Source of the DNA: Nannocystis punicea
GTDB taxonomy: Bacteria > Myxococcota_A > Polyangia > Nannocystales > Nannocystaceae
Assembly: GCF_026965555.1 (NCBI RefSeq)
Contig: NZ_CP114040.1
Location: 8,220,001 to 8,284,000 of the forward strand
Direction: 5' to 3'
Length of the DNA: 64,000 bases
Below the pieces are notes generated by a model. It worked only from the letters and a program-made list of their open reading frames with translations, made no database searches and had not been told where the DNA came from. Position 1 is the first letter of the stretch. Each line of letters begins with the position of its first letter. Both the position numbers and the translations under genes were made by a program. Below, piece after piece: positions 54,219-63,740 of this stretch.

Positions 54219-55681
54219 CTCGTCCTCCGTTGGCGCAAGCTGCGCGGCTGCGGAGTGATAAGTAGACCATGGAGCAGAGAGGACGTCGAGACCAGGGTGT
54301 CGAGCGCGATGCGGCGACGGGCCAGGCAGGCGCTCCGCAGGTCGTAGTGCCGATCGGACTCGAGCGCGTCGACGTGGGCGCGGCACGACCCGGCGCGCAT
54401 CGCCGTCCAGTCGTCGGCGTAAGCGTCGATCGCCGGGGCGACGCGCTGCCAGGCGGCCTCCGCGTAGGGCAGCCCGGTCGCCTGGACCGCCGCCGCGACC
54501 GCGGCCCGGCGCTCCTGGTTCCACACCTCCGCGAGTTCGTCGGCGACCCCGGAGCACGGCTGCGCCGCGTTCGCCCCGCCGCTGGCCAGGACGTAGGTCC
54601 CGGCCGACGCGGCGAGCACGAGCCCGCCGATCGCCAGCCAGCGGCGCCGAACCGCCACCGGATCGTCGACGAGCGCCGCGAGCAGCCCGGCGAACGAGGC
54701 GTGACGCTCCTCCGGACGGACGGCCAGCCCGCGCGCGAGCAGGCGACGGATCCGCAGCGGGACGGACGACCCCGGCGGCGCCTCGCGCAGGCGTCCGGCG
54801 AGCACCGCCTCGCGCAGGGCCGCCAGCGTCGACCCGCCGAAAGGGTGCTGCCCGTAGAGCGCCTCGTACAGCGCGACGCAGAAGCTGAACTGATCGCCGC
54901 GCTCGTCGGCCGCGAGCCCGAGGTGCTGCTCCGGGGCCATGTACGCCGGCGTGCCCATCACCGCGCCGGTCTGCGTCAACGCCGGGTCGGGCCGCGGCGC
55001 CGCGCGGTCGCTCGCGTCCACCGACTGCACGCTCGTCAGCGCCGCGCGAGCGAGGCCGAAGTCGAGGACCTTGGCCACCCCGTCGCTGCGCACGATCACG
55101 TTCTGCGGCTTGAAGTCGCGGTGCACCAGCCCAGCGCGGTGCGCCGCCACCAACCCGGCGCCCGCCTGAGCGAAGGGCCCCAGCACGCCACGCCACTCGG
55201 CCTCGCCCTTGCTCGCGCGATGGGCCGCGAGCCAGGCGTCGAGCGGCTCACCGCGCACGAACTCCATGGCGATGAACACCTGCCCCTCGTGCTCGCCGAC
55301 CTCGTGGACGGTGACGACGTTGGCGTGCGACAGCTGGGCCATCAGCCTGGCCTCTCGCAGCATGCGGGCGCGCAGCGTGTCGGGCTGCGAGGTCGCCCCG
55401 GCGCGCAGGAGCTTGATCGCCACCTTGCGATCGAGGTCCTCGTCGTAGGCGGCGTAGACGACTCCCATGCCGCCCTCGCCCAGCAGCCGGAGGAGCGTGA
55501 AGCGACCGATCTGCGGCGGGCTGGCCTCGCGGGCGAACAGGTTGGCGAGGATCAGCTCCTTGAGATGCGGACCGCCGAGGTCGTGCTCGGGCCGCGGACC
55601 GGGGGACCGCTCGCGGGTGCTCCGCAGCTCCCAGCCGGGCTCGGCCCTCGACGTGTCGTCTCGCCTGGGCCCGGGCTCCAT
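54047..55681 (-). pseudogene. Truncated Ser/Thr kinase gene, C-terminus replaced
   Basis: The kinase part is intact: GEGGMGVVYAA, invariant K90 in RKVAIKLL, LVHRDFKPQNVI, DFGLA, TPAYMAPEQ, then a TM helix (WLAIGGLVLAASAGTYVLA) and the start of the usual extracellular region up to ARRRIALDTLV near 54280. From there the expected TPR-type C-terminal half is missing. The frame runs about 75 codons into nonsense across the pexin gene, ending at 54047. The kinase may still be active but lacks its sensor. It follows an ECF sigma gene in a pairing common in this group. Confidence 0.75.
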
Positions 55682-55986
55682 TCGTCGGTGTTACGCCGGG
55701 ACGGACCCGCGCGCAACCGCGGCCGCCGGCGCGCGAGACCGTGCCTCCTGCCCGACCCGAACTGGTGCATCCGAGCTCTCCGCCGCCGGCCAATCATGGA
55801 TGGAGACAGGACGGAAATCCATGATGAAGACAAGTACGATATCGGATTTGACTGCGCACAATCGCAGACACGAACCATTTTCAATACTCAGCGCACGCTC
55901 TGGTCCCCGCATATCCTGGAGAAATGCGCGTGACGCATTCGCGGATCGGCCCGCCCTGAGTCACTGATCCTCGACAACCTCGGACC
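55682..55986. other. Gap between sigma factor and kinase
   Basis: 305 bp; 55795-55930 is clearly AT-richer than average (GATGAAGACAAGTACGATAT...). Only a short unlikely minus-strand ORF (55691-55912) covers it. Possibly a regulatory leader for the kinase. Confidence 0.4.
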
Positions 55987-56601
55987 TCACGCCGAGCGCA
56001 GCTCTTCGCGGACCCGCTGGGCCCAGCCGTCGAGGTCCGTCAGGGTGCTGCTGAGCAGCTCCGGCGATTCGGCCAGGCGCGTAATCGCCTGCTCGAGGAG
56101 GTGACGGGCGCGTCGCAGGCGGGTGCGCACCGTGCCCTCCGGCATGCCGAGGATGTCGGCGACCTCGCCGCCCGTGAGCTCCTCCCAGTAGTAAAGCTCG
56201 ACGAGCAGCTGGCTCTCCAGCGGGAGCTGCCGCAGGGCTTGCAACAGCAGCCGGGTCTGGCGCTCGCGGGCGAGGATGCTGCTCGGCCCCGGCTGCAAGT
56301 CGGCGACCGAGCGCTCGCGGAAGTCGATGCGCGCGGCGCTCTGGTAAGTGGCCCGGAGGTGGTCGTAGAGCACGTGGCGGGCGATGCCCAGCACGTACGC
56401 GCGGACGTTGCAGTCCTGCGGCATCCGCGGGACGGACTCCACGAGCTTGACCAACGTCTGCTGGATCAGGTCCGGTGCTTGCGCCCGATCCTTGGTCGCG
56501 AAGAACCGTACGACGGCCTCGTACTGGCGTTCCACGAGGGTCCGTCCCGCTCTCTCGTCCCCTCCTTGCCATGCCGTGAGCAGCGCGCGGTCGTCGAGCA
56601 T
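55987..56601 (-). CDS. ECF RNA polymerase sigma factor
   Basis: 204 residues. Region 2: AGRTLVERQYEAVVRFFATK, with DLIQQTLVKLVESVPR and NVRAYVLGIARHVLYDHLR; region 4: LPLESQLLVELYYWEELTGG, then EVADILGMPEGTVRTRLRRARHLL. It lies upstream of the truncated kinase in the same direction, an arrangement repeated in many myxobacterial genomes where the kinase and sigma factor work as a pair. No anti-sigma gene adjoins. Confidence 0.92.
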   Translation of the reverse strand: MLDDRALLTAWQGGDERAGRTLVERQYEAVVRFFATKDRAQAPDLIQQTLVKLVESVPRMPQDCNVRAYVLGIARHVLYDHLRATYQSAARIDFRERSVADLQPGPSSILARERQTRLLLQALRQLPLESQLLVELYYWEELTGGEVADILGMPEGTVRTRLRRARHLLEQAITRLAESPELLSSTLTDLDGWAQRVREELRSA

Positions 56602-56722
56602 CGGTTCGGTATTCTACATCCTCGCTCGGAGGAATCATCCCCGCTTCTCCCCTACATCCGTGACGGCTCCCGCCTACATCGCCACTTCAAGCGCAAATTC
56701 GGGCCGAGCCCTCCCGATCGCT

Positions 56723-56829
56723 GCGACCTCGAAATCCATCCTCATCCCTCCCGTCTCCGTGACGCCTCGCGGACAGGCGGCTCACCGCCTCGCGCCACGA
56801 GCCCCCGCTCGTTCCGCTCGTCGTCACTG
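56723..56829. repeat. 107-bp duplicated segment, copy B, in a 396-bp gap
   Basis: Three substitutions relative to 53306-53412. It carries an RBS and start (ATGAGGATGGATTTCGAGG on the minus strand) without the rest of the binding-protein gene; downstream the frame reads into unrelated sequence. The outer hairpin has lost one pair. It sits about 120 bp upstream of the sigma gene, so it may supply its promoter or leader. The rest of 56602-56997 shows no gene. Confidence 0.85.
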
Positions 56830-56997
56830 TAGTCGTGGATCGCGGCCATCCACACGGATCCTGGCACAGCTCCGGCCCCGCTGGGAAGCGCCGGCCAGGA
56901 TCGGCGCCCCGCGGGTTCAGCCTGACTGGAAAACCTCGGACTCGACCGACGGGATCGTTCAGGGCGGCGTGATGGGGGCCGGTCGCGGTCCCGGGTC

Positions 56998-57348
56998 CTA
57001 GCTCGGTTCGCCGGGGCTCTCGACGATCTCGTAGGTCAACAGATACTCCGCATCGTCGCCGGTGAAGCGTTGCTCTTTCTGACCCTTGCCCACGTACTCT
57101 TCATAGGCATAATGCGTACCGAGGTGGTCGTCGTCATCGTCGAACCACCCCGAGTCCTCGTCATACAGATCGATCCGGATCTTATAGCCGAAGTTGATCT
57201 GGATGAAATCAAGGTTCTCCTCGTCCCCGTCATTCATACTGTTGGGGCCCCAGACCGTGTCTCCGCCGATGCGCAGATATATTTCGTCTGGGCCGGTCAA
57301 ATCCTCGGTGGTAATGCATTTGAGGGAGATCAGCTTGAGCGTGACCAT
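56998..57348 (-). CDS. Small acidic C2-like beta-sandwich protein
   Basis: 116 residues; GAGGAA 6-7 bp before ATG 57348. KLISLKCITTEDLTGPDEIY then LRIGGDTVWGPNSM and RIDLYDEDSGWFDDDDDHLG form an Asp-rich, probably calcium-binding loop pattern of a C2-like fold. There is no signal peptide. Like the pexin gene, its DNA is less GC-rich than the surroundings. It may belong with the pexin gene to one acquired island flanking the sigma/kinase pair. Confidence 0.65.
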   Translation of the reverse strand: MVTLKLISLKCITTEDLTGPDEIYLRIGGDTVWGPNSMNDGDEENLDFIQINFGYKIRIDLYDEDSGWFDDDDDHLGTHYAYEEYVGKGQKEQRFTGDDAEYLLTYEIVESPGEPS

Positions 57349-57485
57349 GTTCGTTCCTCGCTTCCGGGGTTGACACGTGAAACAGTCGACGCCAGAACGG
57401 CGCTGTTCAGCTCCAGCTTGGGCCGGGCATTCGCCGCGGGCAAGCAGGCGCCGGAGGCGACCAGGAGCGTGACCGCTACGATCAC
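57330..57485 (-). CDS. Possible very small lipoprotein or signal remnant
   Basis: A 51-codon frame from GTG 57485 starts VIVAVTLLVASGACLPAANA, a good lipoprotein-like signal (lipobox VASGAC), but the remainder has no recognisable domain and overlaps the start of the C2-like gene by 19 bp. No RBS. It could be the 5' remnant of a lost lipoprotein gene. Confidence 0.3.
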   Translation of the reverse strand: MIVAVTLLVASGACLPAANARPKLELNSAVLASTVSRVNPGSEERTWSRSS

Positions 57486-58107
57486 AAGGCGGGGCCGACC
57501 CCGCGCACGCCCAAGGCCCGGCGCGCGCCGGCCAGATCGCGGGCTGTTCGGCGGACGAGCGGCCGCCCACCGCTCGCATTCGCAGCTCCCGCGACTCGCA
57601 TTCGAGATGTCCATTGAGCGACGCGCCAAGGCGGGAGGTCGAGGACGTACGACGGCCTCGTACGCCACCCGGCGAGTCGACGAGACGCGAGGATGAAGCG
57701 CTGGCGCGGAGGCCTCACCGAGCAGGTCCGACTGCCTTCTTCGCTGGTTCTTGTCGAGGATCTCCTGCAGCACGTCCGCGGCGAGTTCGCAGATTACCAG
57801 CGAGGGCACCGGGCGCGTCCGACCCATGACGCCGGCGATGTCGGCGCCGACGTCTCGTCGTCCTCGCAGTCGTCACCAGCGAACAGGTCGAGCGCACGCT
57901 GTTCGACCATGCGCCGGCTCATCGCAAGCCCGCGAGCAGCTCGAGCGGTCGTGCCGCGGCCTTCTGCGCCAGTCCCTCGCAGGCTCCCGCGGCGTCGACA
58001 GCGCCCGGCCTCGTGCGTTTATTCATGTTTGCTCTGACGATAACGACGCGGCGTGTCCCTCGACTCGGCGGTCGACTCCATCCGGCAAATCACCTATCGT
58101 CCCGCGC
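57486..58107. other. Gap before the decarboxylase gene
   Basis: 622 bp; frames are Arg/Ala-rich without supported genes. Nothing else recognisable. Confidence 0.4.
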
Positions 58108-59547
58108 GTGACCCCGGACCAGTTTCGCCGCCTCGGCCATCGCCTCGTCGAGTGGATCGCCGACTACAGGGAGCAATGCGACAAGTTCCCCGTCCGTGCC
58201 GTCGTCGAGCCCGGGGCCGTGCGCGCCGGATTGCCGCCCCATCCGCCGGAGGCCGCGGAAGATCTCGAAGCGGCGCTGTTCGCCGACCTCGAGCGAATCA
58301 TCGTCCCCGGCCTGACGCATTGGCAGCACCCCAGCTTCTTCGCCTGGTTCCCCGGCAACGCCAACCTCGCCTCGGTGCTCGCGGAGCTGCTGGCGGCCGG
58401 GCTCGGTCAGAACGGGATCAACTGGCAGGCGAGCCCCGCGCTCACCGAGGTCGAGGAGGTCACCTGCGATTGGATGCGCCAGCTCCTCGGCCTGTCGACC
58501 GCCTGGAGCGGCGTGATTCAGGACGTCGCCTCGACCGCCACGCTGGTGGCGCTGCTCTGCGCGCGCGAGCGCGCGACCGCCTACTCTCAGACCCGCGGCG
58601 GGCTGCAAGCAGAGCCGGCGCCGCTGGTCGTCTACGCCACCAGCGAGGCCCATTCGTCGATCGAGAAGGCCGCTCTCCTGGCGGGATTCGGCCGGCTGCA
58701 CCTGCGCACGGTCGCCACGGACGACGCGCTGGCCATGCGACCGGACGCCCTGGCGGCCATGATCGCGGACGATCGCAAGGCCGGCCTCCGCCCCTGTGCC
58801 GTCGTCGCCACGATCGGTTCGACCGCGACCACCGCGATCGACCCGCTCGCCGCCATCGTCCCGATCGCGCGAGCCCATGGCCTGTGGGTCCACGTCGACG
58901 CGGCGATGGCGGGCACGGCGATGTTGTTGCCGGAGTGCCGCCCTCTGTGGGACGGCGTCGAGGGCGCCGACTCCATCGTGCTCAACCCGCACAAGTGGCT
59001 CGGGGTCGTGGGCGACTGCTCGCTCTACTACGTGCGCGACCCGGCGCACCTCGTCCGCGTCATGAGCACGAACCCCAGTTATCTCCGGACCGACGCCGAC
59101 CCGGACGTGCACAACTTTCGCGATTGGGGCATTCCGCTGGGCCGGCGCTTCCGCGCCCTCAAGTTGTGGCTGCACCTCCGCGCCAGCGGCGCCGAGGCGC
59201 TGCGAGCCCGCCTCCGGAGGGACCTCGAGCACGCCCGGTGGCTGGCGGCGGAGATCGACGATACGCCTCACTGGCGGCGCATCGCCCCCGTACGATTACA
59301 GACCGTGTGCGTTCGTCACGAGCCGCCCGGGCTGTCCGCAGAGGCGACGGACGCCCACAACCTGGCCTGGGTCGAGCAGCTCAACCAGAGCGGCGCCGCC
59401 CTGCTGACCCCGGCCCAGGTCCGGGGCGAGTGGATCGTGCGGATCTCGATCGGCGCCGAGGCGACGGAGTTCCGGCACGTCGAGGCCCTCTGGCAGCAAA
59501 TGCGCGCCCTCGCCGAATCATGCGTCGCCAGCCCCTCCTCGCGCTAG
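58108..59547 (+). CDS. Group II PLP-dependent amino-acid decarboxylase
   Basis: 479 residues from GTG 58108. The N-terminal MTPDQFRRLGHRLVEWIADY and THWQHPSFFAWFPGNAN are typical of aromatic-L-amino-acid decarboxylases. HVDAAMAGTAML holds the PLP-pyridine Asp; LNPHKWLGV has the Schiff-base K296; FRDWGIPLGRRFRALKLWL is the conserved C-terminal block. Expected to convert an aromatic amino acid (Trp, Tyr or Phe type) to the amine plus CO2. Single gene, convergent with the copper-enzyme gene 13 bp downstream. Confidence 0.92.
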   Translation: MTPDQFRRLGHRLVEWIADYREQCDKFPVRAVVEPGAVRAGLPPHPPEAAEDLEAALFADLERIIVPGLTHWQHPSFFAWFPGNANLASVLAELLAAGLGQNGINWQASPALTEVEEVTCDWMRQLLGLSTAWSGVIQDVASTATLVALLCARERATAYSQTRGGLQAEPAPLVVYATSEAHSSIEKAALLAGFGRLHLRTVATDDALAMRPDALAAMIADDRKAGLRPCAVVATIGSTATTAIDPLAAIVPIARAHGLWVHVDAAMAGTAMLLPECRPLWDGVEGADSIVLNPHKWLGVVGDCSLYYVRDPAHLVRVMSTNPSYLRTDADPDVHNFRDWGIPLGRRFRALKLWLHLRASGAEALRARLRRDLEHARWLAAEIDDTPHWRRIAPVRLQTVCVRHEPPGLSAEATDAHNLAWVEQLNQSGAALLTPAQVRGEWIVRISIGAEATEFRHVEALWQQMRALAESCVASPSSR

Positions 59548-59560
59548 CGATTTCGGGCGG

Positions 59561-60853
59561 TCATCCGGTCGGCGTGATGTAGAAGAAACCGATGCACATC
59601 TCGTCGTCGGTGCCGAAGCCCCACGTCGTCGGCGTGTCGCGGCCGGTGGTGTCGTAGGTGCAGGTGATCTGCAGGACGTCCCCCGCGCGGACCTGGACCG
59701 GCTCCTCGTAGAAGGCGAACCGCTGCCAGTGAAAGTTGTAGCGATTCACCTGGGCGAGGCACACCTCGCTCCCGGGGTGATTCGCCGTCACGCGCAGCTC
59801 CTTGCCCAGGTTGTGCATGTGGGGCCACACACCCCACAGCGTAAAGTCGCCTTCCAGCGGCATCACCTCGCTCTCGACCACCGCGGGCTGGCCCGGCGGG
59901 AGCTCGAGCGTCAGGTCGGCCACGCGGGCGACGAACGCCTCTTTCGGGACGCTCGGCTCCAGCGTCAGATCGACGGCGGTCTGGTCGGGAGCGGTGCCGT
60001 TCTGCCAGTTGTAATGCATCTGCAGGACGGTCTTGCGCCCGGCGCCGATCCGCAGCCCGGTGCCCGCGGGCAGCCGGCCGCCCTTGTCGCTCGGGCCCGT
60101 ACCGACCAGCCAGCGCGACGGCACCACGGTGTCGCCGAAGCAGGTGTACCCCGGGCCGTCCTCGGCCGCGTCGAGCGCCTCGGCGCCCTGCTCGTCCTCC
60201 GCGGTGTCGAGCGCGAAGAGCGTCAGGTGATGGACCACGTCGGGCCGGCCGAGGCGGACCTCGAAGGCCGTGACGAACGCGTCCTCGGTGAGGCCGGGAT
60301 CGAGGATGAAGCAGCGGTAATCGTCGACGATCGGCTCGCTCGGGGAATAGGCAGTCGGCATCTCGAGGGTCAGGTCGACGCGCTCCGGCTCCCACCCCGG
60401 CGGGCCGTCCTGCGGCTCGTCGGTGGGTTCACCGGCGGGGGCACCGGCCTCCGCCCACGCGTCGATCGTCGCGATGTCTCTCTCCGCCAGCCAGAGCGCG
60501 TCGACGTAGGTGTTGCAGGTGCCGCTGTTGTCGAGGTTGTACGGCGGCATGGTGCGCTCGGCGACGGACGTGGCGATCAGCCCCGCGAACGGCGCGACCT
60601 CCTCGTACGTGGTGAGGGACAGCGGCGCGATCCCTCCCGAGCGGTGGCACGTCGTACAGCTCCTCGCCAGCAGCGGGGCGATGTCCTGGTGGTACGTCGG
60701 GCCGCCCGGCGGCGCGTCGGACGGCACGTCGTCCGGCGCGACCGACGAATCATCAGGGGGCGCATGGGTCGATGAATCGGAGGGCGCGTCGGACGGCGCG
60801 CCGGCGCAGCTCAATGGTATGAGCGCGGCCGCGATTGCAATGGGGAGTCGCAT
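59561..60853 (-). CDS. Copper type II monooxygenase-like lipoprotein with N-terminal cytochrome c motif
   Basis: 430 residues. Lipobox PLSC within IPLSCAGAP; Pro/Asp/Ser linker; a c-type heme motif SCTTCHRSGG (C66, C69, H70) in an about 80-residue cytochrome domain (APLSLTTYEEVAPFA). A PHM/DBH-like region follows: PDVVHHLTLFA, VLQMHYNWQNG and GVWPHMHNLGKEL, the His/Met copper ligands of peptidylglycine-monooxygenase-type folds. The heme domain could deliver electrons to copper, replacing ascorbate. Such fusions are frequent in deltaproteobacteria; the substrate is unknown. Location: periplasm or outer membrane. Confidence 0.87.
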   Translation of the reverse strand: MRLPIAIAAALIPLSCAGAPSDAPSDSSTHAPPDDSSVAPDDVPSDAPPGGPTYHQDIAPLLARSCTTCHRSGGIAPLSLTTYEEVAPFAGLIATSVAERTMPPYNLDNSGTCNTYVDALWLAERDIATIDAWAEAGAPAGEPTDEPQDGPPGWEPERVDLTLEMPTAYSPSEPIVDDYRCFILDPGLTEDAFVTAFEVRLGRPDVVHHLTLFALDTAEDEQGAEALDAAEDGPGYTCFGDTVVPSRWLVGTGPSDKGGRLPAGTGLRIGAGRKTVLQMHYNWQNGTAPDQTAVDLTLEPSVPKEAFVARVADLTLELPPGQPAVVESEVMPLEGDFTLWGVWPHMHNLGKELRVTANHPGSEVCLAQVNRYNFHWQRFAFYEEPVQVRAGDVLQITCTYDTTGRDTPTTWGFGTDDEMCIGFFYITPTG

Positions 60854-61068
60854 CGCCGTAGGGGAGCACGAGTCTGCGAGAGAGCCAGGCGTCGCTCCCG
60901 CGAGACGACCGACGTGCTCGCGACGCAGGTGGCGGAGCGCCGCGAGCAATTTCGAAGATCGACGCGGAGCGTCCGCCGAAGAGGCGGGAGCGCCGAGAGT
61001 GTCGGGGAATCACACGACCTCTGCCGACACGTGCATTCGTGTCGCCTCGACGCCGACCTCGATCGTCC

Positions 61069-62376
61069 TCACGCACCCTCTGCGAGCGACGATTCGCCGC
61101 GCAACAGTCGCTCGACCAGCATCACCCCGCGGTCCCCGGCCTCCACCGCCCGCAACGCTCCTTGCATCCTCCGCAGCCCCTCCGCGTACGTCCCCGCGAG
61201 CGCGCGATCGACCGCCGCCTCGAGCCCGTCCAGCAGCGTCGCCGGCGTCAGCAGCTCGCCGAGGCCGTGATGGACCACCCGCGCCGCGTTGCCCTGCGCG
61301 TCGTACGGGTTGAATTGCGGCGCCAGCACCAGCGGCACCGCGTGCGACAGGCACTCCTTGATCGTCCCCATCCCGCCGACCGAGATCATCGCCGACGCCG
61401 CTCGCAGCACCGCGTGTTGCGGCGCCCACGCCACCACCTTCGCGTTGCTCGGCGCGCCCGCGGCGAGGCGCCCGACCGAATGAGCGTCGCACGCGATCAC
61501 GAACGCCAGCTCGGGCCGCCGCGCCGCCAATGTCGACACCCGCGCCAGCAGCTCGTGGTGCTGCGGCCGCCACAGCCCCTGCGACCCGAGCGCGCAGTAC
61601 ACCAGCGGCCGCCGCGTCAAGAACTCCGCCAGCTCCGGCGCCACCGACGTCTCGACGAGCGTCACGCTGGCGACATCGTCATGGCACCGCGGCGGCATCG
61701 CCCGCGGGAATTCGAACGCCCGCGGGCACAGGATCAATTGCGGCAGCCGCGGGAAGTCCGGCGCGATCGCCCCCTCCCACGAGAACTCCTCGCGCGGGAA
61801 TTCATACACCCGCAACAACGCCTCCACATAGCGCAGATACCAGTCGCCCATCGCCTGCGCGCGCCGCTCCGCGAGCTGCTCCCACGAGGCCTCCGCGGCC
61901 GCCCGCGCTGCCGGATCGGTCCCCCACTGCACCGCGCTCGACAGCGGCGGCACCCCCGGCTCGCGCCCCTGGAAGCACGACGGCGACAGCAAGGCCGCGC
62001 GGAGCTCGAGCCGGCGGGCCACGATCGGGATCGACACGTCGTACGCGTCGGCGAGGAGCAGGTCCGGCGCCGCCCTGCGGTACACCGCATCGAGGCCCCC
62101 GGCCAGCAACCAGGCCACCCGCGCGTCGCGGCGGCGCTCCGCGTCGGCCTCACGCGTCGCCTGATCCATCCGCGCCCACGCGGCCTCCGTCTCCGCCGGA
62201 AAGATGTCCTCGAGGTAAGGCCGGAACCCGACCCCCTGCGCCTCGCAGAAGCCGCGCCACCACGGCGTCAGCAGGTACTCGACGTGATGCCCGGCCGCCT
62301 TCAATGCGCGCGCCAGCTTCAGCGTCGGCAGCACGTGCCCGTGTTCACGCAGCGTGTGGATCAGGATCCGCGCCAT
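61069..62376 (-). CDS. GT1-family glycosyltransferase (MGT-like)
   Basis: 435 residues from ATG 62376. N-domain ARILIHTLREHGHVLPTLKL; C-domain LVYCALGSQG, VVAWAPQHAVL and ISVGGMGTIKECLSHAVPLV with LAPQFNPYDAQGNAARVV, the nucleotide-sugar binding signature of GT-B fold UGT/macrolide-type transferases. The usual His of HGG is replaced (VGGMG). It probably glycosylates a lipid or natural product. The start overlaps the MFS gene by 32 bp, so export and glycosylation may be coupled. Confidence 0.88.
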   Translation of the reverse strand: MARILIHTLREHGHVLPTLKLARALKAAGHHVEYLLTPWWRGFCEAQGVGFRPYLEDIFPAETEAAWARMDQATREADAERRRDARVAWLLAGGLDAVYRRAAPDLLLADAYDVSIPIVARRLELRAALLSPSCFQGREPGVPPLSSAVQWGTDPAARAAAEASWEQLAERRAQAMGDWYLRYVEALLRVYEFPREEFSWEGAIAPDFPRLPQLILCPRAFEFPRAMPPRCHDDVASVTLVETSVAPELAEFLTRRPLVYCALGSQGLWRPQHHELLARVSTLAARRPELAFVIACDAHSVGRLAAGAPSNAKVVAWAPQHAVLRAASAMISVGGMGTIKECLSHAVPLVLAPQFNPYDAQGNAARVVHHGLGELLTPATLLDGLEAAVDRALAGTYAEGLRRMQGALRAVEAGDRGVMLVERLLRGESSLAEGA

Positions 62377-63583
62377 CACCCGCTCCTTCGTTCGTCGGCG
62401 ACATCCAGCGCGACAGCGGCAGCGCCAGCACCGCTGCGAGCGCCGCACAGCCGGCGGCGGTCCAGTAGAGCGCCGCGTAACCGGCCAGCGACGCGACCGC
62501 GCCGAGGCCGAGCTCGGCGACGAAGCCGGCCACCGCCAGCGCCGCGCCGAGGGCCGCGCTGACCATCCCGCGGCCGCGGACCTTGTCGTAGAAGGTCGAG
62601 TACAGCGCCGGCCACAACAGCAAGTGGCCGAGCCCCGTGGCGATCCCGAGCGCGATCATCCCCGCCTGCGTGCGGACCTCCGCCAGCCCCGCGCCCACGC
62701 CGACCAGCAGCAACGCGCTGGCCACCACCACCGGCCCGCGACCGAGGCGATCGACGAGGTGACCCGCCGCCGCGCGACCGAGGGCGATCACCGCGAAGTA
62801 GGCGGTGAACAGCGGCGTCACGCTGCCGAGCGCGCGCCGGGTCGAGAGCGCGGTGATGAACGACTCCTGGGCGACGAAGTGGATCGACAGCAGCGTGAAC
62901 ACCCCCAGCAGCACCAGCACCCGCGGCCGCACGAAGTCGTGCACGAACTCGCGGCTCGACGGCGCGACCTCCTCGGCCGCCGGCGCCGGCGCGCGCGCGA
63001 CGACCCGCACGATCGCGTGCAGCACCGCCAGGCCCGCGAGCGCCTGGCACATCGCCGCGAAGCTCCAGCGCCCCAGCAGCCCCTCCGCCAGCGCCGAGCC
63101 GATCACGTTGCGCGACAGGCTGACGAACGCGAAGTAATACGCCAGCACCTGCGGCCTGCGCCCCGCGGGCACCGACGACACCACCGCCGCCACCACCCCG
63201 ACGTCGAGGTGCGCAGTGCCGAGGCTCATCAGCGCCACGCTGGCCGCCAGGCCGCCGACGCTGTCCGCCGCCGCCCCGGCGCACGCCAGTCCGAGCGCCT
63301 GCACCAGCGCCCCGCCGATCAGCATCGCCCGCAGGCGGTGCTGCGCCAGCCAGCCCGCCAGCGGCAGCGCCAGCATCCCGCCCAGGGTCGACGCCGCCAT
63401 CACCTCGCCGATGGTCGCCGGCGAGTGGCCCGCGCCCTCGAGGTGACCCGGCACGAAGCGCAGCGCCATCGAGGCGACAGGTCCCAGGCTCGCGGCCGCG
63501 AAGAACCCGACGAATCGCGGGTCGCGCCAGGGCAGCCCCGGCGCCGCGGCGACACTCGAGCTGGCGCGGTCGGGCCCTCGCAT
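62345..63583 (-). CDS. MFS transporter
   Basis: 412 residues from ATG 63583 (TTG 63598 would add 5). About 12 hydrophobic helices with the MFS-type loop GWLAQHRLRAM between helices 2 and 3 and GHLVDRLGRGP in the second half. Likely drug/metabolite or sugar exporter in the inner membrane. It overlaps the glycosyltransferase gene, consistent with joint handling of a glycosylated compound. Confidence 0.9.
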   Translation of the reverse strand: MRGPDRASSSVAAAPGLPWRDPRFVGFFAAASLGPVASMALRFVPGHLEGAGHSPATIGEVMAASTLGGMLALPLAGWLAQHRLRAMLIGGALVQALGLACAGAAADSVGGLAASVALMSLGTAHLDVGVVAAVVSSVPAGRRPQVLAYYFAFVSLSRNVIGSALAEGLLGRWSFAAMCQALAGLAVLHAIVRVVARAPAPAAEEVAPSSREFVHDFVRPRVLVLLGVFTLLSIHFVAQESFITALSTRRALGSVTPLFTAYFAVIALGRAAAGHLVDRLGRGPVVVASALLLVGVGAGLAEVRTQAGMIALGIATGLGHLLLWPALYSTFYDKVRGRGMVSAALGAALAVAGFVAELGLGAVASLAGYAALYWTAAGCAALAAVLALPLSRWMSPTNEGAGDGADPDPHAA

Positions 63584-63740
63584 TCGCCGTGCGACCAATC
63601 TCGCACGACGCCGGCGCCGACGCGAGCCGGGGCGAGATCGCCCGCGTCGGCGCGGGGACCCCGGCGAACATCACCGGAACAGGGTCGGGCGCCGGCGGAG
63701 TCTCCGGATGCGCGCGAGCCCCAGGGCCGCCGCCCTGTCG

